From Pseudomonas atagonensis (GTDB lineage: Bacteria; Pseudomonadota; Gammaproteobacteria; Pseudomonadales; Pseudomonadaceae), in the NCBI RefSeq assembly GCF_011369485.1, contig NZ_VXCA01000042.1, positions 1 through 64,000 on the forward strand: DNA of 64,000 nucleotides, read 5' to 3'. Position numbers and translations under genes: made by a program. Below are positions 8,827-16,793 of this stretch, piece by piece. Position 1 is the first letter of the stretch; every line of letters starts with the position of its first letter. A model generated the notes under the pieces. The model saw nothing but the letters and a program-made list of their open reading frames with translations. It did no database searches and was not told where the DNA came from.

Positions 8827-9453
8827 TTATCGCATTCTTGGTGGCTTAAAGGTCGGACCAATTTCCAGTTTGGGCTCCGGTTTTAAACTCATGGTTTTCT
8901 CAACAAACTCCCTGGCATCCATTGCCACGCTCTGCCCGTCCAGGGTGGCAACCACCATTGCGCCTTCCCAGCCCCCACCCCTTGACCGCATGACCATCAA
9001 TCTTTTCATGTAATCAAACAGCGCTTTAGGCTGCACGTAGCCTAGCTGGTCATCATTTTGAATAAGGATAGGTTTTGTCTTTTCAGGACCATACTGGCGA
9101 CCCTCAAGCACAAGATCACTGGTGTCTTTTTCCACGTGCCCGTAAACGAACCAGTGCCCAAGGCTTCCTGGGCAAATATTATTGCTAATAGCCGCCAACC
9201 AGGCTTTGTGAAACGTCTGTCCCGCAGGCACCGCACCTTTCGCGTAGTACTTGAGGACTTCGTCCTTGATATTGGCTTTCTCACGTTTGAACTCAATCAG
9301 CCGGGCCCGGCCATCTTTGCTTTCGTTCATCAGATCGCCAAAGAACTTTTCGGCGTCACCGGCCAGCGGTGCGGCCAGTGCATCCAAAGGCAAAATCTTC
9401 CTAACGAAGAAGTATTCAACTGTCTTTTCCCACCAGAGCATTTCAGTTGCCAT
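8827..9453 (-). CDS. Hypothetical protein next to the immunity array
   Basis: 208 residues from ATG at 9453, with TAGG 7 bases upstream; an upstream in-frame start would add 16 residues without a better ribosome site. I do not recognise the family. Visible: an aromatic N-terminus (MLWWEKTVEYFFVRKILPLDAL), a charged middle (FKREKANIKDEVLKYYAKG), a Gly/Trp motif (CPGSLGHWFVYGHVEKD), and a basic Pro-rich end (IGPTFKPPRMR). No signal peptide or membrane segment. It lies upstream of the four lipoproteins on the same strand, 93 bp away, and could belong to the T6SS island, but nothing in the sequence shows its role. Confidence 0.6.
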   Translation of the reverse strand: MATEMLWWEKTVEYFFVRKILPLDALAAPLAGDAEKFFGDLMNESKDGRARLIEFKREKANIKDEVLKYYAKGAVPAGQTFHKAWLAAISNNICPGSLGHWFVYGHVEKDTSDLVLEGRQYGPEKTKPILIQNDDQLGYVQPKALFDYMKRLMVMRSRGGGWEGAMVVATLDGQSVAMDAREFVEKTMSLKPEPKLEIGPTFKPPRMR

Positions 9454-9513
9454 TTTAGTGCCTATTTTTATTGATTGGTTAATGCCCCTCGCAATATCCA
9501 CGCTGATCCAGGG

Positions 9514-10332
9514 CTACGGTGAACTGATCAAATCAAGGCCAACCTCATACTTGACCACTACCCGGTTGCAATACAGTCGTTCGCGCTTCACCAATTCCCC
9601 GACCTGCCCCTTGTTGCGCACTTCCCGCCAGATCTCATTCTCGCGATAGACGCGCCCGGCCTCGCGGACGAACCGGTGCGCTTCCTGAAACACGTGATAA
9701 CGGTATGGCCGTACTTGATCGCACAACAACTCGCCTTCGAGTTGCGTATCGCCCACCTGCAGTTTCAGCTGAAAGCTGCGATCCGTCGGGTTGTGCAGCA
9801 CCAGATCAATGTAGTTGTAGAAGATCGCCGCCCCGGAGCCGAACGGCAGCACCCGCCCCTCATCGGGGAACGGGTCGAAGCTGTGATTGGAGCGTTCTAC
9901 CACCACCAGCGGTGAATGAATGGCCATCCAGTGAATCAGGTTGCTCAACTGGCAGATCCCGCCGCCGACGCCGGTTCGCGCCTCGCCGAAGGACAACTCC
10001 ATTCCTTCCACGTAACCGCGCTTGCGCGTTGGCCGGCCGACGAGGCGGCAGAAGGAGAAGTATTCGCCGGGGCCGATCACCACGCCGTCGATGGCGGCGA
10101 CTGCGAGTTTGAGGTTGATGACTTTGTTGTGTTGCAGGGCGAGGTCGGAGTCGCCGAGTTTGCGGATTAGTTTCGAGGTGTGTTTCAGGTAACGAAACGT
10201 CAGTCGATTCGCCTCGGCTGCAGGCCGGGCGTAGCGCTTGCGCGAGCAATGCCAGGCAATTCGGCGGAACAGTCTTTTTTGCCACACGCGCAGCCAGTAC
10301 AGGGCCGGGTGGTAGAGGGATAGTGGTTTCAT
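9514..10332 (-). CDS. VanW family protein
   Basis: About 272 residues from ATG at 10332; a GTG three codons upstream is an alternative. The VanW signature is clear: 'VVIGPGEYFSFCRLVGRPTRKRGYVEGMELSFG' followed by 'TGVGGGICQLSNLIHWMAIHSPL' and 'ERSNHSFDPFPDEGRVLPFGSGAAIFYNYIDL'. VanW was named from vancomycin clusters, but most bacterial members have no proven function and no link to resistance. The N-terminus is basic, with no obvious signal. It is followed 60 bp later by the hypothetical gene at 8827-9453. Confidence 0.85.
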   Translation of the reverse strand: MKPLSLYHPALYWLRVWQKRLFRRIAWHCSRKRYARPAAEANRLTFRYLKHTSKLIRKLGDSDLALQHNKVINLKLAVAAIDGVVIGPGEYFSFCRLVGRPTRKRGYVEGMELSFGEARTGVGGGICQLSNLIHWMAIHSPLVVVERSNHSFDPFPDEGRVLPFGSGAAIFYNYIDLVLHNPTDRSFQLKLQVGDTQLEGELLCDQVRPYRYHVFQEAHRFVREAGRVYRENEIWREVRNKGQVGELVKRERLYCNRVVVKYEVGLDLISSP

Positions 10333-10569
10333 CCGTGACACAAACGGCGATGCCGTTCTCTTCCTTGAACCGTGAAAGGGGCGCGCATTCTAGCGTGTAA
10401 CCCGCCGCTGCACAGCGCCCCTGCGCAACACCGCCACCTTTTGACGAGTCTCACCCCGAAACAACTCAGCCAGCCAGCAGCTCGCGAAATTAAGTTTCGC
10501 CTAAGGTTGCGTCGCTACCCTCCCGCAGCAAGAAACCATCGCCCCCGAACTGCGGATGAGCCCTGCTAA

Positions 10570-11373
10570 ATGAGTGAATTTGATTTACCAGCCGTGCAAC
10601 AACCGAACTTCAGTCTTGTATTGGTAAATTACAAAACCCCGGACATTACTAAAATGTGCCTGGAGCTTTTGCGCGATCACGTCAAGGAACAGCGGATCCC
10701 GGTGTGGGTAGTGGACAATGACTCTGCGGATGAAAGTGTCGAGTACTTGCGCTCGCTGGACTGGATCAATCTGATCGAACGACCTGCTCCGACAAAGGAA
10801 GCCGGACATATTGCTCATGGCAAGGCACTGGACCTGGCACTGGAAAAAGTCCAGACCGACTACCTGTTTCTATTGCACACCGACACCTTCGTTTACGACA
10901 AGGATGTGTTTGCAATGATGATGAACGAGTGCACGAAAACACCGGACATGGCAGCAGTCGGTTGTGTCGAACAACTCAATCGAGGTGTATTGCGCGACAC
11001 GTGGCGACTAACTTCGCGGTTTTGCAAGCACTATGTGCGACGCGTAAAAACACAGTTGGGTTTGCGTTCAAAACAACCGAGGCCCTATAAGGAAACTCAC
11101 CTGAAGAGTTTCTGCACATTGTGGAATGTCCGATTGATGAAGTCCCGGGGACTGCACTTCTGCATGGATGATCGCGTGCCCGGCTACACCCTGCAGGACC
11201 GCATGGTTGCCTTGGGCCATGGCATCAAGTTCCTGTCGCCACGGAAGATTTTCCGCTATCTCGATCACATTCAGGCCGGCACCGTTGCCGCGGCGGGCAC
11301 TTACGGAAAAGATCACCGGCGCACCAAAATGTATCAGGCATCGCTCAAACGCTTTCAGGCGCAGCGAAGCTAA
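10570..11373 (+). CDS. Family 2 glycosyltransferase
   Basis: 267 residues with a GT-A fold start (NFSLVLVNYKTPDITKMCLELL), a nucleotide-binding VVDNDSADESVEYL strand and the metal-binding DxD-like LLHTDTFVY near residue 100. No membrane segment. It transfers a sugar from a nucleotide donor, probably to a surface glycan; substrate unknown. It stands alone between the VanW gene and a terminator, outside the large polysaccharide operon. The ribosome site is weak. Confidence 0.8.
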   Translation: MSEFDLPAVQQPNFSLVLVNYKTPDITKMCLELLRDHVKEQRIPVWVVDNDSADESVEYLRSLDWINLIERPAPTKEAGHIAHGKALDLALEKVQTDYLFLLHTDTFVYDKDVFAMMMNECTKTPDMAAVGCVEQLNRGVLRDTWRLTSRFCKHYVRRVKTQLGLRSKQPRPYKETHLKSFCTLWNVRLMKSRGLHFCMDDRVPGYTLQDRMVALGHGIKFLSPRKIFRYLDHIQAGTVAAAGTYGKDHRRTKMYQASLKRFQAQRS

Positions 11374-11415
11374 AACAGCTAAACACTGCGGTTTAATTCC
11401 GGCGGCAATAAAAAA

Positions 11416-11441
11416 GGGCGACTTGAAAGTCGCCCTTTTTT
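11416..11441 (+). terminator. Rho-independent terminator after the GT2 gene
   Basis: Perfect 8-bp stem GGGCGACT / AGTCGCCC with a TGAA loop followed by TTTTTTAT; preceded by an A run, so it may also work in the other direction. Confidence 0.85.
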
Positions 11442-11718
11442 ATCTGAAATTGTATACATCCGCTCCGGGGAGGTGTTCGCCCAGTGTAATGGCCTGGCAA
11501 TCCATGCACCGGTAAAGAGCCCTGACACTGGGCGAACGGGGAGGATTTTAATGGAAGTTGGCGCTTATGTCGTTAGGCACAATCATGAAATTTATGTACT
11601 AGAAAGTTAAAAAGTGTGTCTTGCCGATATTTACCGACAAACTTCCTATCTACACTTTTTATATGACTGCTCTCATACATCAACCTGTACAAGAACAGTC
11701 AATCTGTAGAGTTAATAC
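11442..11718. other. Intergenic region with long inverted repeat and tiny ORF
   Basis: GTTCGCCCAGTGT at 11475-11487 is perfectly mirrored by ACACTGGGCGAAC at 11525-11537 (37-base spacer), and each arm has GGGGAGG on its outer or distal side (11467-11473 and 11538-11544). The second GGGGAGG sits 6 bases before an ATG at 11551 that opens a 19-residue frame (MEVGAYVVRHNHEIYVLES) ending at 11610. The rest, 11580-11718, is AT-rich with no recognised element. It could be a structured RNA or leader; unproven. Confidence 0.4.
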
Positions 11719-12303
11719 TCAGCTTTCATGCTGACTGGTCACTTTTAAGATATCGGTGTAAGTGACAATGACGCTTTGTCCTACTTTCAGATCCTTCAGT
11801 TTGGCTTGAATCTCAGGCCGTTTGACGTCAAGAGTCTTTGATCGACCTTCCGGGTTCTCCAGAGTCACTTGATTTTTCGTCGTATCAATTTTGGTGATTT
11901 TCAGTTGTACCTGAACCTGACGGAATCCCTCGCCACCGGGGTTATCGCTGCCAACGGCGTTGCGCAGTTCGCCGGTGCGCTCGGTGGACCCAGGCAGACC
12001 TTTATCCACATCGGTGTCGAGGTAAGCCGCGACGGAACGCTGGACGGTGATATCTACCTTGTCGCCGACCTTGAGATTGGCGAGGTTTTTCGCCTTGTCG
12101 GTGAGCTGAACGTGCACCGGTTCGCCTTCGCTGCCTTCCAGAACGACTTGATGATTGGCAGCATCGACGGAGACTACTTTAGTGGTGACATGATCCTGCT
12201 CAACGGTCGCGGACAATGGAATATCGGCGGCAAGCGCGGCGAAGCTGGTAGCGGACAGAACAGTTGCGAGGGTGATGGCCTTGGCCAGTGCTTGAAGCTT
12301 CAT
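11719..12303 (-). CDS. Periplasmic protein with two OB-like repeats, function unknown
   Basis: 194 residues from ATG at 12303 with AGGGAAAG upstream; an in-frame extension would bury the signal peptide. Sec signal MKLQALAKAITLATVLSATSFAALAA. The mature part has two similar stretches: 'TTKVVSVDAANHQVVLEGSEGEPVHVQLTD...NLKVGDKVDITV' and 'ITKIDTTKNQVTLENPEGRSKTLDVK...DLKVGQSVIVTYTD', that is a repeated small beta-barrel pattern of the kind seen in periplasmic/secreted binding domains. Stand-alone gene. No enzyme motif seen. Confidence 0.7.
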   Translation of the reverse strand: MKLQALAKAITLATVLSATSFAALAADIPLSATVEQDHVTTKVVSVDAANHQVVLEGSEGEPVHVQLTDKAKNLANLKVGDKVDITVQRSVAAYLDTDVDKGLPGSTERTGELRNAVGSDNPGGEGFRQVQVQLKITKIDTTKNQVTLENPEGRSKTLDVKRPEIQAKLKDLKVGQSVIVTYTDILKVTSQHES

Positions 12304-12424
12304 AAGCGATACTTTCCCTGTGATGAGTGGCAGCACCCGTCGCTCCAACTCGGTGGGCGACGGACGTGTCACTGAGCATAGACGCTGTTCAGGACCTGGC
12401 CGGGCTTTGTTGCCTGACGGAGGG

Positions 12425-13507
12425 TTACTTTGCCCGGTCTTCGTAGCCAGTCATTTCCAGATAACCGCGCCCGGCATGGCTGCCACTGATCCTTACCGGG
12501 CCTTCCCAATAGGGGATTCGCAGGTTCATCCAGGCCTTGGGGTTGAGCGCGTCGAGATCGATGTCGAGGTGTTTGTCGGCAATGCTGATCGACCAGTTCA
12601 CCGGCAGCGAGCGACCGGCGACGTTGGCCGTGTCGTGCGGCGTGAGTTGGATCTGCTCGCTGCGCAGGGTTTGCGTCTGGCCATCGGCGCCGATCCAGGT
12701 GCCGGTGAGGTACGGCGCACCCTCCTTCTGGCGCATGCGATAAAGCATCATGTGTTCGCCGCTGTCCAGGTGCAGAGAAAACCAGTCCCAACCGGTCTGG
12801 CTGGCAGTCAGCGGTTGGCTGCTCCACTCGCGATCAAGCCACGCGGGACCGCTGACGGTGTAGGTTTTGCCGTCGAATTGCAGCGTGCCGCTGGCCTGAA
12901 AAAACGGCTGACTGTAGTAATACGACGCCTGCCCTTCTGCGGATTTCTGGCTGAAACCCTTGTCGCCTTGCAGCACCAGCGGACGGCTGGAGGTGAGGTG
13001 AAGTTGATAGGCGAAGGATGAATCGCGCGCACTCAGTTGCAGGTTGGTCAGAGGATCAGCGGCCTGACTGGCAAACCGCCAATCGTCGATCCAGGCCTCG
13101 AACGGAGCGACCGTGACACCCGCCTGCCCCACGCCACCCCGCGCGTAGCGTTCGGCGGCGTGGTGCACCGTGCTGGAAGTCACCGCCGCGTGCCCCAGCC
13201 AAATCGTCTGACTGCCCCATCCTGCTTGTGCCGGGCCAGGTTTCAGGGCGCTACGAAACAGCGTCCACTGCACGCCGAATTCATTGCCCTGCGCGTCCTT
13301 GAGATTGGCCGTGACGTACCACCACTCGATACGAAAGCCCTCGTGCACGCCATGATCCGCCGGAAAACTGAACACCCGTCCCGGCACCACCGGCGTGAAT
13401 GCCTGCGCCTGATTGCCCATCCCGGCAAAGCCCTTCTGCTCGGGCGCGGGCTGATCGCAACCGGCGAGCAGCAGCAGAAGCAGCGACCCAACGACGTTAA
13501 TCCTCAT
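12425..13507 (-). CDS. AttH/CrtC-like lipocalin-fold lipoprotein
   Basis: 360 residues from ATG at 13507, which overlaps the end of the permease gene by 11 bp and has AGGACG 7 bases upstream. Lipoprotein signal with LLLLLLAGC. The AttH/CrtC (PF07143-type) hallmarks are 'FRIEWWYVTANLKDAQGNEFGVQWTLFR', 'AWIDDWRF', 'VSGPAWLDREWSS' and 'GWDWFSLHLDSGEHMMLYRMR'. Members occur with ABC transporters in Att-type operons and probably bind a lipid-like ligand; chemistry unproven. Third gene of the ABC operon. Confidence 0.85.
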   Translation of the reverse strand: MRINVVGSLLLLLLAGCDQPAPEQKGFAGMGNQAQAFTPVVPGRVFSFPADHGVHEGFRIEWWYVTANLKDAQGNEFGVQWTLFRSALKPGPAQAGWGSQTIWLGHAAVTSSTVHHAAERYARGGVGQAGVTVAPFEAWIDDWRFASQAADPLTNLQLSARDSSFAYQLHLTSSRPLVLQGDKGFSQKSAEGQASYYYSQPFFQASGTLQFDGKTYTVSGPAWLDREWSSQPLTASQTGWDWFSLHLDSGEHMMLYRMRQKEGAPYLTGTWIGADGQTQTLRSEQIQLTPHDTANVAGRSLPVNWSISIADKHLDIDLDALNPKAWMNLRIPYWEGPVRISGSHAGRGYLEMTGYEDRAK

Positions 13508-15968
13508 GGGCAAACGTCCTCAACAGATCCGCCGGTTGCGTGCGGTACAGCGAATACAGTGGCCACGCCGATGCGAGCAAGGTCGCCAGCAACGCCAGCC
13601 CCATCAGTTGCAACAACTGCCAGGGGAAGACCCGTAACGGCAGGCGCCAGCCAAAGGCGTGCACATTGATCACCGCATCCAGGCACCACGCCAGCGCAAT
13701 GCCCAAGGGCAACGCGAGCACCAGCGTGAGCACCGCCAGCAGCCAGGTCTGGCCAAGGTTGAGCAGCATCAACTGACGTCGCGTCACCCCCAGCGCCCAC
13801 AACGGTGCGAGTTGGCCCAGACGGCTTTGGCTCTGGGTCAGCAGGCTGATAAACAGCGCCACACCGGCCACCGCCAGCGTCAGGCTATTGAGGGCGGCGG
13901 TGGCGGCAAACGTGCGCTCGAACACCTGCATCGACCAGCCTTTGAGCCGCGCCTGATCGACGATGCGACTGTCATCGAGTTGAAAACGTGCCTGCAGGGC
14001 GCTCAATAATGCGGGAATGTGTGGCGGGTCGATGCGCAGGTTGAAGCGGTTCGGCGTCAGTTGCGGCCAGCCGCGCAACAGGTGATTGATGTTGACCAGC
14101 AGATGGCCCTTGGGATTGCCGTAATCGGCGTAGATGCCAACGATGCGTGGCGACCACGTACCGTTCGGCGTGGGAATCGCCAGGTGTTCGCCGGCGCGGA
14201 GTTTCAGGCGTCGGGCGAGTTGTTCGCTGAGCATCACCGCATCGTCCGCGGCCAAATGGCCCCACGGATCGCTGCCACTGGCCTCGAGCAGCGGCCAGTG
14301 CTGACGATAATGCGCATGGTCGATCACCCCGAACACCTCCGCCGGCCAGCCTTGCAGCGTCACCGACACCTGCCAGTTGGGCAGCACCGCCGTGACGTTC
14401 GGTTGTTGCCTGAGCCAGCTGTACATTTCGCGCGACTGTGCCGGGTTGTTCGGATTGATGTACAACTCGGCGCTGAGGCGTTGTTCGAGCCAGTCATCGA
14501 AGGTCTGGCGGAAACCGGCGGTCATGCTGCCGGCACCGATGTTGGCCGCGAGCGCCAACAGCAACGCCATCAGCGCCAGACTCAGTGCCGGCAGTTGCTG
14601 GCGGCAGTCGGCGAGAAACCACTGACCGAGCACCGAACGACTGCGCCCGAGCAGTTGATTGAGGATCACGCTGAGCAACACCGGCAACGCCAGCGCCGCG
14701 CCGAGCAACAAGCCCGCCATCAGGACAAAACCGCTGGCCAGACTGTCACCGCGCATCAGCGCCACCAAGGCGATCAATCCCAATGCCCCGGCCAGCCAGC
14801 CCTGGCGTCGCAACCAGCGTGCATATTGCTGATGCCAAGCCTGCGGATTTGCCACCGTAAGCAGCGGCAACTTCGCCGCACGCAGCAAACTGTTTGCACC
14901 GGCCAACAAGGCGCCGAACAGGCTCAAACCGATGCCGCTCAACCACCACCAGGGACTCAGACGCAATTGCCCCGCCACTTCCGCGCCGTACAAGCCGCGC
15001 AGGCTGGCAGCGACATCCGGCAGCAACACGCTGGCCAGCCAGTAGCCGCTGATCACGCCGAACACGCCGCCGAGCAACGCCAGCACGCCCAACTCGACGA
15101 TCAGACACGCAATCAACATCCGTGCGCTGACGCCACAGGCACGCAATGTCCGCAGCAAACCTCGACGCTGTTCCAGCGCCAGGCCGATGGCGGCGTGCAC
15201 GATGAACAGCCCGACGACAAACGAGAGAAAACCCAGGGCATCGAGGTTGAGGTGAAAGCTTTCGGTCAGCCGCGCCAGATTGTTTTCTTCACCGCTGCTT
15301 TTGAGTTGCAGCAAGCCTTTGAAGCTGGCCGGTAACTCAGCGTGAAAATCCTTGGGCAGCAAAAGCCGCGAGAGCTGACCGGGTTGTTCCAGCAGAGTCT
15401 GGGCGACACCGATGTCCACCAACAGAACGCCCGGCGCCATGTCGTTTTGTGCCGCCAAGGGCGGCAGTTTCTGGCCACCGACCGTTTGCGGCGTAGCGCC
15501 TTCGGGCAGGTTCAGCGCCTGCAAGGTATCGGCAGACACCCACGTGCTGCCCGGAGGGCTGAAGAACTCGACAACTCGTTCGATCGGCAAACTTTGCCCG
15601 GCCACCGCTGAGTCCGCCGGCAGCGACACCGGCTCGATGCCCATCAGTTGCAGACGCTGGTTTTCGTGGCCCTTGAGGGTCACTCGGCCCTGCAACAGCG
15701 GCGACACCGGCCAGCCCTGACGCCGCAGATCGACGAACCATTGCTGCGCGAATGTCGCCCCGTTCGGCGATGCGAGACTGGCCTGCGGTTCGCCGCCGAT
15801 CAGTTGGCTGGCGCGGGCATAACTGTCGCGCGCCTGACTGTTCAGCGCCTCGACGCCGGTCAGCAGACTGGTCGCCAGCCACAGCCCGGTCAACACGCTG
15901 AAAAACTGTACCGGGTGCCGACGCCAATGACTGAGCAGCGCCCGCAATGTTTGCCGGAAGACGTTCAC
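13497..15968 (-). CDS. FtsX-like ABC transporter permease
   Basis: About 823 residues. The GTG at 15968 overlaps the ATPase stop; a longer in-frame start lies inside that gene. N-terminal membrane helix (FFSVLTGLWLATSLLTG), a large MacB-like periplasmic segment, four helices around residues 250-400, further helices near 440-500, a second periplasmic domain and C-terminal helices; this is the duplicated FtsX layout of ABC permeases that move or extract lipids or lipoproteins. Works with the ATPase encoded just upstream and probably with the AttH-like lipoprotein downstream. Confidence 0.88.
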   Translation of the reverse strand: MNVFRQTLRALLSHWRRHPVQFFSVLTGLWLATSLLTGVEALNSQARDSYARASQLIGGEPQASLASPNGATFAQQWFVDLRRQGWPVSPLLQGRVTLKGHENQRLQLMGIEPVSLPADSAVAGQSLPIERVVEFFSPPGSTWVSADTLQALNLPEGATPQTVGGQKLPPLAAQNDMAPGVLLVDIGVAQTLLEQPGQLSRLLLPKDFHAELPASFKGLLQLKSSGEENNLARLTESFHLNLDALGFLSFVVGLFIVHAAIGLALEQRRGLLRTLRACGVSARMLIACLIVELGVLALLGGVFGVISGYWLASVLLPDVAASLRGLYGAEVAGQLRLSPWWWLSGIGLSLFGALLAGANSLLRAAKLPLLTVANPQAWHQQYARWLRRQGWLAGALGLIALVALMRGDSLASGFVLMAGLLLGAALALPVLLSVILNQLLGRSRSVLGQWFLADCRQQLPALSLALMALLLALAANIGAGSMTAGFRQTFDDWLEQRLSAELYINPNNPAQSREMYSWLRQQPNVTAVLPNWQVSVTLQGWPAEVFGVIDHAHYRQHWPLLEASGSDPWGHLAADDAVMLSEQLARRLKLRAGEHLAIPTPNGTWSPRIVGIYADYGNPKGHLLVNINHLLRGWPQLTPNRFNLRIDPPHIPALLSALQARFQLDDSRIVDQARLKGWSMQVFERTFAATAALNSLTLAVAGVALFISLLTQSQSRLGQLAPLWALGVTRRQLMLLNLGQTWLLAVLTLVLALPLGIALAWCLDAVINVHAFGWRLPLRVFPWQLLQLMGLALLATLLASAWPLYSLYRTQPADLLRTFAHED

Positions 15969-16618
15969 ATCAGGCGCCCGTTGCACAGCACCACGCGCTG
16001 CGCCAGTCGCGCCGCCACACGGGGACTGTGAGTGACCATCAATAATGTCGTCGGCGTGTCGTCGAGCAATTCGAGGAGCAACCTCAGCACTTCATCGCTG
16101 GTGGCTTCGTCGAGGCTGCCGGTGGGTTCGTCGGCCAACAACAGTTTCGGCTGCGCCGCCAGTGCTCGGCCCAGCGCCACCCGTTGTTGCTGACCGCCTG
16201 ACAGTTGCTCGGGATAACGCTTGAGCAGATCGCCCAGCCCCAAGCGTTGCACCAGATGCGCCTGCCAACGCGGCTCGTGGCGCCCGGCCAGACGCGACTG
16301 AAACGCCAGATTGTCTTCGACACGCAGGCTGCCGATGAGGTTGAACTGCTGGAACACCAGACCGATTTCCGTGCGCCGCCAGTTGGCCAGTTGCGCTTCG
16401 TTCATGTTCTCCAGGCGATGTTCGCCGCTGCGAATGCTGCCGCTGTCGACCTTGTCGAGGCCGGCAATCAGGTGCAGCAAGGTACTTTTGCCGCTGCCGG
16501 ACTCGCCCATCAGCGCCAGACTGCTACCGGGGGCGAGCGTCAGGTCGACGCCTTGCAGCACGGGCAACGGGCCTTGGGGGGTGAGATAACTTTTGCAGAC
16601 GTTTTCAACACGAAGCAT
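15965..16618 (-). CDS. LolD/MacB-type ABC transporter ATPase
   Basis: 217 residues from ATG at 16618. Complete nucleotide-binding domain: Walker A GESGSGKST at 38-46, Q-loop Gln about 90, signature LSGGQ at 139-143, Walker B LLLADEP about 159-165, and switch His in MVTHS about 197. Its small size and specificity region fit the LolD/MacB/FtsE group. First gene of a three-gene operon with the FtsX-like permease and the AttH-like lipoprotein, with overlapping ends. Substrate unknown. Confidence 0.92.
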   Translation of the reverse strand: MLRVENVCKSYLTPQGPLPVLQGVDLTLAPGSSLALMGESGSGKSTLLHLIAGLDKVDSGSIRSGEHRLENMNEAQLANWRRTEIGLVFQQFNLIGSLRVEDNLAFQSRLAGRHEPRWQAHLVQRLGLGDLLKRYPEQLSGGQQQRVALGRALAAQPKLLLADEPTGSLDEATSDEVLRLLLELLDDTPTTLLMVTHSPRVAARLAQRVVLCNGRLM

Positions 16619-16700
16619 GCCGCCACCTGATCGGTCAGTGTGGGGCAAGAATAGCGGATGCCGCTGACCGCTCGGAATCTTCCGTTGGAAGCACTGGCCT

Positions 16701-16771
16701 CTTCGTGAGCATGCCCGCTCCCACAGGGAGATCGCATTTCAGAGGGTGGGAGGGGGCTAGCTCCCGAAGAC
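16701..16771. repeat. REP element pair (inverted)
   Basis: CTTCG...GCCCGCTCCCAC on the left and a mirrored copy (GTGGGAGGGGGC...CGAAG) on the right, the classic paired Pseudomonas REP/BIME arrangement. Lies between the 5' end of the ABC operon and the 3' end of the sulfatase-fold gene. Confidence 0.7.
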
Positions 16772-16793
16772 GTCAGCTCAGCCAGCGCAAACC

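Noticed and set aside
10484-10500. GCGAAA...TTTCGC palindrome before the GT2 gene
   Set aside because: Only 6-bp arms and no T tract or known operator; chance cannot be excluded.
14019-15335. 438-codon open frame on the plus strand
   Set aside because: Antisense to the FtsX-like permease; composition is Gln/Arg/His-rich with no domain.
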